From the NCBI RefSeq assembly GCF_009905375.1, contig NC_133650.1, positions 63,553,669-63,617,668 on the forward strand: a DNA stretch of 64,000 nt, read 5' to 3'. Below are positions 1-11,550 of this stretch, piece after piece (within the stretch, counting starts at the first letter, position 1; every line of letters begins with the position of its first letter). Below the pieces are notes generated by a model, which saw only the letters and a list, made by a program, of their open reading frames with translations, was not told where the DNA came from and made no database searches. This DNA comes from Apium graveolens. Lineage: Eukaryota; Streptophyta; Magnoliopsida; Apiales; Apiaceae. A program made the position numbers and the translations under genes.

Positions 1-2
1 TA

Positions 3-2773
3 GCTCCTAAAGTCTCCTTAAAAGCTAAAAGATTCAAAACATTGGCAAAAAGGCCTGAAGATTCTGGTAAAGGAATGGAAGCAGCGGCTAAGGAAGGGGA
101 TCAGGAATCTCTGATCTCACAAGACCCTGTTGAAGCTCACAATTCTCCTAGTGCTGATCCAGACCCTCATGCAACTCATCACTCTCCACTACATAAGCCA
201 GAAATTAATCACATTCCTACACATCCCGTATCTCCTGTACATGCTGATAACCAGGGGTCAAGTAATGAAATTGACATCCATAACTTAGAAGTACCTCAGG
301 TTTTGTATCTAGAAGCTCCACCAACTCAAGTCATTCCACTAACAACACCAATTCCTGATGCTGATTTTAATCCAGAATTGCCTACAACACATTCTCTACA
401 TCTAGATACTGAAGATCAGATTTTAGGTGAGCATCAGAATATGGATGTTGATCAGAACTTAGTTGGAGATCAGCCCTTAGAGGATGATGTTGAAGCCTTC
501 ATAGCTTCTCATACTGTTCTTTCATCAGAGGATACTAAATATGTTGACTCTGTAAGTTCTGATGCTGCAAATGTTGATGCTACTGGTAATGTTGCTACAA
601 ATTTAGATGCTGATGCAGCTGGTCCTTCTGGACATGCACCTCTACAAGCTCCTTCAAAAGCCGAGATAGTCAAAAAGTTTGTTACAGGGGAAGCACCAGT
701 ACCTTGGAGTGAAACTCCTAGAGGACAAGAGTGGACTAAGGAGTGGAACACAGTTACATTTGTCCCTACTGAAAAAATTCTTGCTGATCACTTGGCAAAA
801 GCTGATGAGATGCTAGTCAATGATGATTTCAAGACACAACTAAGAGTTACTGCACTTAGTACAAGGCATCTTCAAGGTCAACATTATGTAACTCAGGCCA
901 AGGTGGACAAGATTCAAGAAACCTTAATTCAGCAAGATACAGTTGTCAAGTTGGAGAAGAAAAGGTTTTTCAAATCTTCCTTTAACAAAATTACAAACAT
1001 TGAGCAAATCCAAGAGAAGCAACAGTCTCAGATTGATGAAAGTTTGAAAAATCAAGCTTCTCAGCAATCTCAACTCAATGAGATTCAATCCTCAGTGGAA
1101 TTGCTTCTCTCTCTTCTTTTACCTGCTGATGCCAAAAAGGGGGAGAAAGTAATTAAGTCCAAATGCAAACCTAATAAGACACTGCAGGGAAAGGATGGTA
1201 ATGACTCGGGAAACTCTGGAATGGGTGGAGGTCATGGTCAAGGTAAAGATCATTCATTAAGTAAAGTTGAAATGCCCTACGATGAAGCTTATAACTAGCA
1301 ACTGCATCTTCCCCCGATAAGTATCCCTTGGTCTGAGCAGCTTGTTCCTGCTTTGGCTGAGAGCGGGAAGGTAAGCGATCTTTATGCTCAAAACCCCGAC
1401 TCAAGTAGTCATTGCGAAGACACTACAAGTCATAGAACAAGTTCTGATACTGGGAGAAGAATAACTTCTGATGCTGGAAAAAGGATACGTTCTGATGAAC
1501 TTTTGGAACTTGATGAAGAAATTTCAAGACAGTTATTTCTGAAAGAAAATCCAGGAATGGACTTTGAGAGTCTAAAGGAAGAGGAAGCTAGACTTAAGTT
1601 AGAAAAAGTCAACTCCAAATCTGAAGCTTCTGTTGTTAAAAAGAAACTTCCTAAGACCAAAGGCATTGTGATAAAAGAAAGGGTAAATCCTGTGGCAACC
1701 AAGGCCAAATCACAATTATAGATAGATCCAAGGTCCAAGGGCAAAGAAAAAGTTGGTGAACCTGTAAAGGTTTATGTGCCTCCTATGGATGAAGAAATTT
1801 TTGATGAAGATGCTAATCTTACTCTGACTTCAAGGAAGATTTCTAAGACAACCTCTGACATGGCTCAAGTTGTTCAGAGTCAAGATATAGTTAATTCTGA
1901 TATAACAATGAAGTAGGAAACCTCTGACATAGCTCAAGTTGGCTTGATATCAGAAGATAAGTCAAAGGAAACCTCTGACATTGCTCATGTTAAATCCTCA
2001 AAGTTACTCCTACCAGGATTCACTAAAGCCAAACAGACTCAACCTTTGAAGACTGCAGTAAGTGGTTTTGAAGCAAGAGTGGTTACTGGAAAGGAAGCAA
2101 GAGATAAATCTGGATTGAGTAGTGCTGATGAAAGAAAAGTGCAGAACACAACCAATGATCTAACTTCCTTAAGTAAACCAGGTGTTGGAGCCACTCCTGA
2201 AAGATTGAATCAACTTGAATCTGTACAGATGGTCTACCATACCTTCTTGAAAGAACACATCTTGTTATATTTCATGACAGATGGAAGGGTTTACCATATA
2301 AGGGAAAATGCTATACCACTGAAGTATTTTGAAGAACTAGAACATATTTTATTCTTACTTCAAGTGAAGGACAGATAAACAGAAAGTGCTGCAAATTATT
2401 TGAAGACTCAAATTCAAAGACAGAAGAAGCTTTATTCTGTAAAGTCTGACAGCACATACTGTCCCAAGTACAGAGATCACAAGGGTGATATTGTTGAAAT
2501 GAAGCCTAATACTGCAAAATCAGAATATATCTTGGTATTAAGGGACTTGAATTCAATTTAGAGTCTGACAAAGCTTATGACATCAGACTAGATCAGGAGT
2601 TGAGAAAAGCAAAAATTAATGATCTCAGATATGCTATCTTCCAAACTAGTGAAGATACTGCAGAGCTTAAAGATGCTAAAAGGAAGATGATTGATGAACT
2701 CAGATATGCTGAGAGATGTTTGTTAAAGAACTATCTCAGAACAACTCCTGATATTGAAGAGATCAGAAAGTGA
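3..2773 (+). pseudogene. Element A ORF3 (post-pol, 'env-like'), 3' part, broken
   Basis: The reading frame is already open at base 3 and matches the C-terminal two thirds of D ORF3. In order it shows a Pro/His-rich linker, a Gln-rich region likely to form coiled coil (about 890-1120), a basic and Gly-rich stretch, and a conserved C-terminal module containing TDGRVYHIREN (about 2270-2310). In-frame stops lie at 1296 (TAG), 1719 (TAG), 1914 (TAG) and 2376 (TAA). A one-base loss near 2518 shifts the frame, and the homologous end is the TGA at 2771-2773. I see no signal peptide or membrane segment, so the family's usual 'envelope-like' label has no direct support here. About 150 bases near 1271-1423 have no counterpart in D. 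Confidence 0.85.
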
Positions 2774-2963
2774 AGCCAAGTCAAGATCTACAACTGCTCA
2801 AATTCTGATATGTGTACAGACTGAAGTTGTTATCAGAAGTTAAAGTTGGTAAAGCTTTAGGGACTGTAAGTTGTAGTTATCTAGTTAAATTCTCATGCAT
2901 TTGTACTTAATGTTTTTGACATGATCAAATATCTGTTGAACTTGTATTTTATGCTAATTTACA

Positions 2964-2976
2964 AGTTGGGGGAGAT
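2964..2976 (+). promoter_or_regulatory. Polypurine tract of element A
   Basis: The tract AAGTTGGGGGAGAT lies directly against the first TG of the 3' LTR. This is the expected position for plus-strand priming. The same core recurs at the equivalent place in B, C, D and E1. Confidence 0.88.
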
Positions 2977-3575
2977 TGTTAGATATATTTGATAATGTCA
3001 TGTCTAATATGATTTGTGTTTAGTTTTCAGATCTTACTTAAACAGGACAAATCAGTACTTAACTGAATATCATCACTTATACTGAAGACAGAACTTAAGT
3101 TATCAGTACTTAAGGTTTAGGAGATATTTATCAGGAGATAATATCAGGACTTAAAGGAAACTTTCAGATAAGGAAGGCGGCTGATTGAAAGGAAAGAAGA
3201 TCAAGACAAACGTAAGAAGAGATATGCATGAAGAAGGAATTCTATGAAGAATGGAATACTTGGAAGAAAAGATAACTGGTTGATATATTCTAGGAAGTAG
3301 AATTATATTCCATATCAATTAGCGATTATCTTGTAACTATGTAGTATATAAACACAGGCATAGGGTTTACACTATAAGTGTTATCATTATCGAGAATATT
3401 ATTCATTGTAACCCTAACAGCTCTCATGATATTTTGTTCATCACTGAGAGAGAACAGTTCTACATTGTAACAGAGTTTAATAAAGTTAGTTTTCTGTTAA
3501 TTGTGTTCTTTGAATTCGATTTGATTGTGCTATACACTGTATTCAACCCCCTTCTACAGTGTGTGTGACCTAACA
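2977..3575 (+). repeat. Element A 3' LTR (599 bp)
   Basis: It begins TGTTAGATATA and ends GACCTAACA, an imperfect TG..CA terminal inverted repeat. It matches both D LTRs in reverse complement. U3 holds repeated ATCAGTACTTAA-like units (about 3045-3150). A TATA box, TATATAAA, is at 3345-3352, and an AATAAA signal is at 3479-3484. The U5 end contains TTCAACCCCC followed by TTCTAC, a block also found near the end of the E1 and E2 LTRs. Confidence 0.93.
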
Positions 3576-5473
3576 TGATTAATGACTTTCGGCTTCATGA
3601 AAAATATTGTGAAGCTGAGGAGGTTAACTTAAAGTTTTTGCTCACCCTTCCTAACCATCTAGAACAGAAGATTTCATCTATAAGAGAAGGGAGAGACTTG
3701 AGCAGAATGACACTGGAGGTTTTGTATGGTATTCTAACTTAGAATTGGAAATGATCCAAAGAAAATATTTAAGAGCTGGCCAAGGGCACATTGTTGATGG
3801 ATCAAGTGCACTATTTGTTAATGACATCCAGTCATTTGATGATGAACTAGAAATCCAGTCTCTAGTTGTTTCAAGTAATTAACAAAAGAACAAGGAACCA
3901 TGAGTGCAAGTTATTCTTGAACTTTAAGAGGATGCATTATATACCTTGGATGAACTTGATGAGTTAGATCAGTCCATGGATTACTTAAGAAGGAAATTCT
4001 CTAATATTAGAGTAAAAAAGCCAAAGTTCTTAAAAAAAGAGACAGACATCCAACAATGACAGCAGTTGGAAGGCGAAGGCACAATACAACTCTGGAAGCA
4101 AAAATGGCTACAAAACAGGATCTGTTGACATGTCAAAGATCAGATGTTTCAATTGTGATGAATTGGGCCATTTTGCTGCAGAATGTAGGAAGCTTAAGAA
4201 GGTGAAAAGGGACAAGGCCTATCTTGAATTGGAGGTAAAGTATGAGGATCTTCTAAGAAAGCAACATGGTAAAGCTTATATTGCAGAAGGAAATAGTTGG
4301 GATGATTCAGATAATGATAATGAGGAGGAAGTAGGAAACTATGCACTCATGGCCTTGGAGCAAGGAGAGTCATCCTCATCAAAAATACAGGTACCAACTC
4401 TTACCACTATTGATTTAAATGAAAGTCAATATAAGGAGACCGTTGAAAAGATGAGCATAGAAATGTTCCACATCCATACTAGCATGGTAGCAGCTATTGA
4501 GGAGGTCAGTAGGTTATCAAAATATAATAAGAAGCTTGAGAATGAGAATCAAGAGTCTGAGCTACTGCTTGTGGATCTTGAGACAGTCAAGCAAGAGAAT
4601 GAATATCTAAAGAACAAGCTGAAGTGTGCTAGTGAAATAGAAGCCGTGTTAAGAGAAAAGATAGAGACGAATGAGGTGAAACTGAAATCATTCAGAAATG
4701 CATCTCAGCTAGTTGGTTAGTACCATGAGAAGAACAATCCATGTGCTAACATAGCTATTGGCTTGGATTATGATGCATTGTACAGCAACAGGAAAGTTGA
4801 TGGTGACAAGGAAAAAGCAACTGTAAATGAAGATGTCCCAGCTATGCTGTGAAAGGTTGGTTCCCCACTGTTCAAAGCTTGTGAAGTAAATTTCAGTGAA
4901 GATGAGTTGATTATAAAGCAAGAACTTGCTAATGAGGAAAATGAAAATAAATGCAAAGAAACAACTCCACCTTCTAAACCTGAGAAGAAGCCCATGGTGG
5001 ATCAAATCGCCAAGAAGCCAATCAAGGAGGTTAAGACTGAGAATGCAGGAAAGAATAAGAAAAACAAAATTGGGAAGATTGGGATAAACAAGAGCAATAA
5101 CTTTGCATTTGTTGCAGATGCTCCCAGGAAACAATGTCAGAAATGTGGATCTACAAATCATCTAACTCACCTTTGTAAAAAGGCTGTTAGTGAGCCAAGA
5201 TTGGGAGCATGCAAATATAATGAAGCAAAGACTGAAGATTCCTACTCTGTGTGTGATACGTTTGATTACATTCCTTGGAGCATAAAAGTGATGACAAGTT
5301 GTCACAAGCTAAGAGTAGACCTCAAGGAAGTCAACATTGGGTCTGCAACTAAAAGGGAACATGCAAATCAATCAATGAACACCATTCTTTCTGAATCAAC
5401 TCTTTCTAACTCTGCAAATTATGTTAACAAGAATAAAGTACCCAACATTGCTTGGGTAGATAAACACACTTAA
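3576..5473 (+). pseudogene. gag: Element B gag (3' two thirds), broken
   Basis: This encodes a nucleocapsid polyprotein related to element C Gag. The first part (3576-4130) has several frameshifts and stops. From 4130 one frame runs to the TAA at 5471, interrupted by TAG at 4718 and TGA at 4850. At the first of these C has CAG, so it looks like a simple nonsense mutation. Two zinc knuckles are visible: a canonical CCHC, CFNCDELGHFAAEC (4145-4186), and a second, CQKCGSTNHLTHLC (5135-5176). Between them lie a Lys/Glu-rich coiled-coil-like stretch (4440-4700) and a basic segment. PR-pol begins in the +1 frame relative to this Gag end, as in C, E1 and E2. Confidence 0.88.
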
Positions 5474-5495
5474 ACCTCATTGTGTATAGCACAAA

Positions 5496-7023
5496 ATGAA
5501 GAAAGGCATATGGATCATAGATAGTGGATGCTCAAGACATATGACAGGTGATTAGGCCCTGCTATCACAGTTAGAGGAGATGGCTGTCCCATTAGTGAGT
5601 TTTGGAGATAATGACAAAGGTTTCACAATAGGATATGACAAGTTAATTTATGGAAATATCGTCATTGAAGATGTAGTACTGGTTGCTGGTTAGGAAGTAA
5701 ATCGCCTAAGTGTCAATCAATTCACAGACAGAGGATTCAATGTTATATTTGATAAAGGAGAATGCTTAATCATCAGCAAAAAAACTAGTGAAGTTGCTCT
5801 GAATGGAGTAAGAAAGAGAATCTTGTTTGTTACATATTTACACTAAGCAAATAAGGAAGGTATTTATTTCTTCTACACCAAAGCTTCTGTAGAGCAAAGT
5901 AATTTGTGGCACAAAAAGCTCTCTCACCTAAATTAGAAGGCAATAAACACCCTGGTGAAAAATGAGTTAGTGAGAGATATGCCAAATCTGGAGTTTTCTC
6001 AAAATGAAGTTTGTGAGGATTGTCAAAAAGACAAAATGAAGAAGTTAAGTCATAAGAGTAAAACTGTGAATTCCATAAGTGCACCTTTGCAACTTATTCA
6101 CATGGATTTATTTGAACCAGTTAATGTCTTGTCTATTTAAAGGAAGAAATATGCACTTGTGATGGTGGATGACTACTCAAAGTACACATGGGTAGAATTT
6201 ATGCATTCTAAGGATGAGACTCCACACATCATAATTGAACACATCAAGAAGATTGAGAAGCAGGCTGAAGATCAGAATAGTGTGAAAAGATTGAGGAGTG
6301 ATAATGACACAAAATTCATAAATGCAAGCTTAACTAAATTCTGCAAAGACAAGGGCATTGTTTAAGAATTATCAGCCTCTAGAAGACCTCAATAATAAGG
6401 GGTTGTTGAGAGAAAGAATAGAACACTAGTAGAGGCTGCTAGAACAATGCTGCAGGATGCCAAATTGCCAACAAGGTTTTGGGAAGAATCTATCAACACT
6501 GCATGCTATACTCAAAACAGATATCTCATTAACAAGAATCTTGGTAAATCACCCTACTCAATCTTATATAAAAGAAAGCCTACTGTGAAGCATCTTCATG
6601 TGTTTGGAAGCAAGTGTTATGTTTTGAAAGACAACTCTGAATATGTGGGAAATTTGACTCTAAGGTTTTTGAAGCAATTTTTATGGGATATTCCTTGGAG
6701 AGAACTACATACAAAGTCTATGTAATTGAATAGAAGAAAATTATAGAAAGAACAGTTGTAACTTTTGATGATGACAAGTGTCCAGGCTAGGAATGCCTTG
6801 ATGACAATGAATCTGAAACTCTGAAATTTGAAAATCTCAACATTGATAGTGATTCTGAGGATGAAGCTGAAGTCAACACAAATAGAGAATGAATGAAGAG
6901 TCAACTGAATAAGTGAATCATGTGAATGTATGTTCATCTCAATCACCTGAATTTGATAGCACAAACTCAGGGGGAGAAATATGAGAAAGTTATGCAAGTC
7001 ATGCCAACAGTGAAGAAAATGCA
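5496..7023 (+). pseudogene. pol: Element B protease, GAG-pre-integrase and integrase, broken
   Basis: The protease motif DSGCSRHMTGD is at about 5520-5552 with an adjacent stop (TAG, where C has AAG). Next come a GAG-pre-integrase zinc-binding region (WHKKLSHL near 5908, then CEDCQKDK near 6015) and the integrase core. In the core the first Asp sits in HMDLFEPV, the second in RSDNDTKF (related C has DNGTEF), and the Glu in GVVERKN. Stops interrupt at several points, including 6138, 6363 and two adjacent ones near 6393. The frame is lost near 6650, just after the conserved KHLHVFGSKCYVLKD stretch. The piece ends where D inserted. No active product is possible. Confidence 0.88.
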
Positions 7024-7618
7024 TGTTAGGTCACACACAATGTAGAAGGGGGTCGAATACAGTGTTTATCACAATCAAATCGAATTCAAAGAACACAAGT
7101 AACAGAAAACAAACTTTATTAAACTCTGTTACAATGTAGAACTGTCCTCTCTCAGTGATGAACAAATATCACGAGAGCTGCTAGGGTTACAATGAATAAT
7201 ATTCTCGATAATAACAACACTTATAGTGTAAACCCTATGTCTGTGTTTATATATTACATAGTTACAAGATAATCACTAATTTATATGGAATATAATTCTG
7301 CTTCCAAAAATATATCAATCAGTTATCTTTTCTTCCAAGTATTCTATTCTTCATAGAATTCCTTCTTCATGCATCTCTTCTTACGTTTATCTTGATCTTC
7401 TTTCCTTTCAATTAGCCGCCTTCCTTATCTGAAAGTTTCCTTTAAGTCCTGATATTATCTCCTGATAAATATCTCCTGAACCTTAAGTACTGATAACTTA
7501 AGTTCTGACTTCAGTATAAGTACTGATTTCAGTTAAGTACTGATTTGTCCTGTTCAAGAAAGATCTGAAAACTAAACACAAAACATATTAGACATGAGAT
7601 TATCAAATATATCTAACA
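7024..7618 (-). repeat. Element D 3' LTR (595 bp)
   Basis: On the plus strand it begins TGTTAGGTCACACACA and ends ATATCTAACA. Read on the minus strand it starts TGTTAGATATA. It matches the copy at 19132-19727 along its full length and the A LTR. U3 carries repeated ATCAGTACTTAA-like units (7460-7550 on the plus strand, as TTAAGTACTGAT). Confidence 0.95.
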
Positions 7619-7632
7619 ATCTCCCCTAACTT
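7619..7632 (-). promoter_or_regulatory. Polypurine tract of element D
   Basis: The minus strand reads AAGTTAGGGGAGAT immediately before the 3' LTR. One base differs from the A tract. Confidence 0.85.
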
Positions 7633-7821
7633 GTAAATTAGCATAATATAAAAGTTTAACAGATATTTGATGATGTCAAAAACATTAAGTTCAAATGCAT
7701 GAGAATTTGACTAGATAACTACAACTTATAGTCCTTAAAGCTTTACCAACCTTAACTTCTGATAACACCTTCCGTCTATATACATATCAGAATTTGAGCA
7801 GTTGTAGATCTTGACTTCGCT

Positions 7822-10800
7822 TCACTTTCTGATCTCTTCGATGTCAGGAGTTGTTCTGAGATAGTTCTTTAACAAACATCTCTCAGCATATCTGAGTTCA
7901 TCAATCATCCTCCTTTTAGCATCTTTGAGTTCTGCAGTATCTTCGCCATTTTGGAAGATAGCATATCTGAGATCCTTAATTTTTGCTTTTCTCAACTCCT
8001 GATCTAGTCTTATGACATAGGCTTTGTCAACTCCCTTAATACCAAGATATGTTCTGATCTTTGCAGTATTAGGATTCATATCAACAATATCACCCTTGTG
8101 ATCTCTGTACTTGGGACAATATGTGCTGTCAGACTTTACAGAATAGAGCTTCTTCTGTATCTGAATTTGAGTCTTCAAATAATTTACAGCACTTTCTGTT
8201 ATTCTGTCATTCACTTGAAGTAAGAATAAAACATGTTCTAGTTCTTCAAAATACTTCAGTGGTATATCATTTTCCCTTATATGGTAAACCCTTCCATCTG
8301 TCATGAAATATAACAAGATGTGTTCTTTCAAGAAGGTATGGTAGACCATCTGTACAAATTCTAGTTGATTCAATCTTTCAGGAGTTGCTCCAATACCTGG
8401 TTCACTTAAGGAAGTTGGATCATTGGTTGTATTTTGTACTCTTCTTTCATCAGCACTACCCAATCCAGATTTATCTCTTGCTTCCTTTCCGGTAACCACT
8501 CTTGCTTGAAAACCACTTGCTGCAGTCTTCAAAGGTTGAGTCTGTTTGGCTTTAGTGAATCCTGGTAGGAGTAACTTTGAGGATTTAACATGAGCAATGT
8601 CAGAGGTTTCCTTTGACTTATCTTCTGATATCAAGTCAACTTGAGCTATGTCAGAGGTTGCTTGCTTCATTGTTATATCAGAACTAACTATATCTTGACT
8701 CTAAACAACTTGAGCCATGTCAGAGGTTGTCTTAGAAATCTTCCTTGAAGTCAGAGTAAGATCAGCATCTTCATCAGAAATTTCTTCATCCATAGGATGC
8801 ACATAAACCTTTACAGGTTCACCAACTTTTTCTTTGCCATTGGACCTTGGATCTATCTACAATTGTGATTTGGCCTTGGTTGCCATAGGATTTGTCCTTT
8901 CTTTTATCACAATGCCTTTAGCCGTAGGAAGTTTCTTTTTAACAACAGAAGCTTCAGATTTGGAGTTGACCTTTTCTAACTTAAGTCTAGCTTCTTCTTC
9001 CATTAGACTCTCAAAGTCCATTCCTGGATTTTCCTTCAGAAATAACTGTCTTGAAATTTCTTCATCAAGTTCTAAAAATTCATCAGAACTTATCCTTTTA
9101 CCAGTATCATAAGTTATTCTTCTCCCAGTATCAGAACTTGTTCTATGACTTGTAGTTCCAGCTCTACTTGATGAGAGACCTCCACCTTGACCACGACCTC
9201 CACCCATTCCAGAGTTTCCCGGGTCATTACCATCATCCTTTTTCTTCAGTGTCTTATCAGGTTTGCATTTGGACTTAATTACTTTCTCCCCCTTTTTGGC
9301 ATCAGCAGGTAAAAGAAGATAGAGAAGCAATTCCACTGAGGATTGGATCTCATTGAGTTGAGATTGCTGAGAAGCTTGATTTTTCAAAATTTCATCAATC
9401 TGAGATTGTTGCTTCTCTTGGATTTGCTCAATGTTGGTAATTTTGTCAAAGGAAGGTTTGAAAAACCTTTTCTTGTCCAGCTTGACAACTGTATCTTGCT
9501 GAATTAAGGTTTCTTGAATCTTGTCCACCTTGGCCTGAGTTACAGAATGTTTACCTTGAAGGTGCCTTGTACTAAGTGCAGTAACTCTTAGCTGTGTCTT
9601 GAAATCATCATTGACTAGCATCTCATCAGCTTTTTCCAAGTGATCAGCAAGAATCTTTTCAGTAGGGACAAAGGTAACTGTGTTCCACTCCTTAGTCCAC
9701 TCATGTCCTCTAGAAGTTTCACTCCAAGGTACTGGTGCTTCCCCTGTAACAAACTTTTTGACTATCTCAGCTTTTGAAGGAGCTTGTAGAGGTGCATGTC
9801 CAGAAGGACCAGCTGCATCAGTATCTAAATTTGTAGCAACATTACCAGTAGCATCAACATTTGCAGCATCAGAACTTACAGAGTCAACAGCTTAAGCATC
9901 TTCTGATAAAAGAACAGGATGAGAAGCTATGGAGGCTTCAACATCATCCTCTAAGTGGTGAACTCCAACTAAGTTCTGATCAATATCCATATTCTGATGC
10001 TCACCTAAAATCTGATCTTCAGTATCTAGATGCAGAGAAGGTGTTGCAGGCAATTCTGGATTAAAATCAGCATCATGAATTGGTGTTGTTGGTGGAGTGA
10101 CTTGAGTTGGTGGAGCTTCTAGATACAAAACCTGAGGCACTTCCAAGTTATGAATGTCAATTTCATCACTTGGCCCCTGGGTATCAGCATTTACTAGAGA
10201 TACTGGAGGTGTAGGAATGTGAGTAGATTCTGGCTCATGTAGTGGTGAGTGATGAGTGGCATGAGGGTCTGAATCAGCACTAGGAGAATTGTGAGCTTCA
10301 ACAGGGTCTTGTGAGATCAGAGATTCCTGATCCCCTTCCTTAGTTGCTGCTTCCATTCCTTTACCAGAATCGTCAGGCCTTTTTGCCAATGTTTTGAATC
10401 TTTTAGCTTTTAAGGTGACTTTAGGAGCTGTATCATCAGAATTACGCTTTCTAAGCCTTTTGAGAGGTCTAGAACTCCCAATATCAACATCCTTCGGAGA
10501 AGAGACCTTCTCAGCTTCTTGAACAACAGGTTCTGATACAGGAACCTGTTCCGCATCATCTGATTCATCTTGCAGAATGAATCTCCTTCTCTTCTGTTGT
10601 GTCTGAGGTACTTTCTTAGTCCTCTTAGGTCTGGAAGATGAAGGATGCACTGTAGGTTCTGAAGTTTGAGGTGGTTGAGTAGAAGTGGTAAGTGCTGATG
10701 GATGAGGTTCAGATGGTTGAACATCAGGATATAGTGTAGTGTACTTAACAGGATCATAGGTTATTAAGGCTTGTTTGACAAATAAGGGAATTAAGAGGGG

Positions 10801-11550
10801 TCTTAACACAGCCTTCTTATTATCAGTAGATAATAAGTCAGTAAAAGCCCTTTTAGCTATTCTGAATGATGAAATTAATTCACCATAATTTTGGGGCTTA
10901 TTATCACAACAGAAACTATAAATAAGCTGACAGAATCTAGCAAAATAAACAGTAGATCTATCTTCATGCATTCTATCCCCAATAAAACCTAAAACAACAC
11001 TTGCATAGTCAAAATCAGTTCGATTTATAAGAGCATATCCGATTTGTTGGCTGAATATGGGAATTGCATCAAAATTGGAACATTTGTTTACAAAAGCTTT
11101 AGTTATGAAATCAAAGAAGAAACTACATTCCCCTCTTATGAAAGATCACTTCAACTGGCCCAGCTTTGCCAATGTCCTTTCACATCCTAGACTGACCATC
11201 ATGTTTTGAAGAACTGGCTCGTCAACAGTAGAATAAACACAGTTCTCAGGTAGTTGTAATGCTTCGCGAACCGTAGACAATGTCACAACATACTCATTCT
11301 CCCCTGATGAAAAAATAATACTTGGGGACCCTTGAGCACCACCATCATCATACACACCGCTTCTCCAGAACTCCAGTACTTGAGTACCAGAGACTGCTTC
11401 GGGTTCATTCACAGCATACCCATTATCAGAACTAACAAGAAAGTCCTAAATGAAGTGAAGTTCAGAGGGTGCTTCTGACTTGCTAAGAATAGCAGAGAAG
11501 TTATTAGGAACAAACGTAGCTCCATCGAAAATTATGTCTTTGAGTGCCAT
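7822..11550 (-). pseudogene. Element D ORF3: long post-pol protein, one frame with five stops
   Basis: One reading frame of 1,243 codons runs from the ATG at 11550 to the TGA at 7822. Only nonsense codons break it: 11446 (TAG), 11146 (TGA), 9892 (TAA), 8857 (TAG) and 8701 (TAG). I see no frameshift. The N-terminal domain (about 11550-10800) contains FDFITKAF and IGDRMHEDRS, and resembles the start of B ORF3. A long Pro/Ser/Thr-rich linker with basic clusters follows, then a Gln-rich likely coiled coil (9560-9310), a Lys-rich and Gly-rich piece, and a C-terminal module (8340-7830) with TDGRVYHIREND. There is no hydrophobic segment long enough for a membrane anchor. Sireviruses often carry an ORF here called env-like; its function is unproven. 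The start was chosen because this ATG follows a TATA-leader region. Confidence 0.85.

Larger units (their letters stand above)
1..3575 (+). mobile_element. Element A: 3' end of a Sirevirus-like Ty1/copia retrotransposon
   Basis: Only the last 3.6 kb of this element lies in the window: the end of a long ORF downstream of pol (ORF3), a 3' UTR, a polypurine tract and the 3' LTR. Gag, pol and the 5' LTR must lie to the left. ORF3, PPT and LTR closely match element D (7024-19727) read on the opposite strand, so A and D are one family. After the LTR, the sequence resumes inside the gag gene of element B. The five bases TGATT at 3576-3580 should therefore be the right-hand target-site duplication, with its partner outside the window. 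Seen: ORF3 and LTR homology to D. Inferred: insertion into B gag. Confidence 0.9.
3576..7023 (+). mobile_element. Element B, segment 1 (host Sirevirus: gag to integrase)
   Basis: This is the leftmost visible piece of the element into which most others in the window have inserted. It starts mid-gag at the right flank of A and runs through Gag zinc knuckles, protease and integrase to the left flank of D. Segment 2 continues after D in the IN-RT linker, and closely related element C shows the same order without this break. Bases 7019-7023 (ATGCA) are one copy of D's target-site duplication. B's 5' LTR, PBS and start of gag are outside the window. Confidence 0.9.

Noticed and set aside
4709..5161. 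A hydrophobic 150-codon minus-strand ORF that resembles a membrane protein
   Set aside because: It is the complement of the Lys/Glu-rich B gag. Antisense of such codons always looks hydrophobic.
7822..11550. Calling ORF3 a viral envelope gene
   Set aside because: No signal peptide, cleavage site or membrane anchor can be seen. Only its position downstream of pol supports that name.
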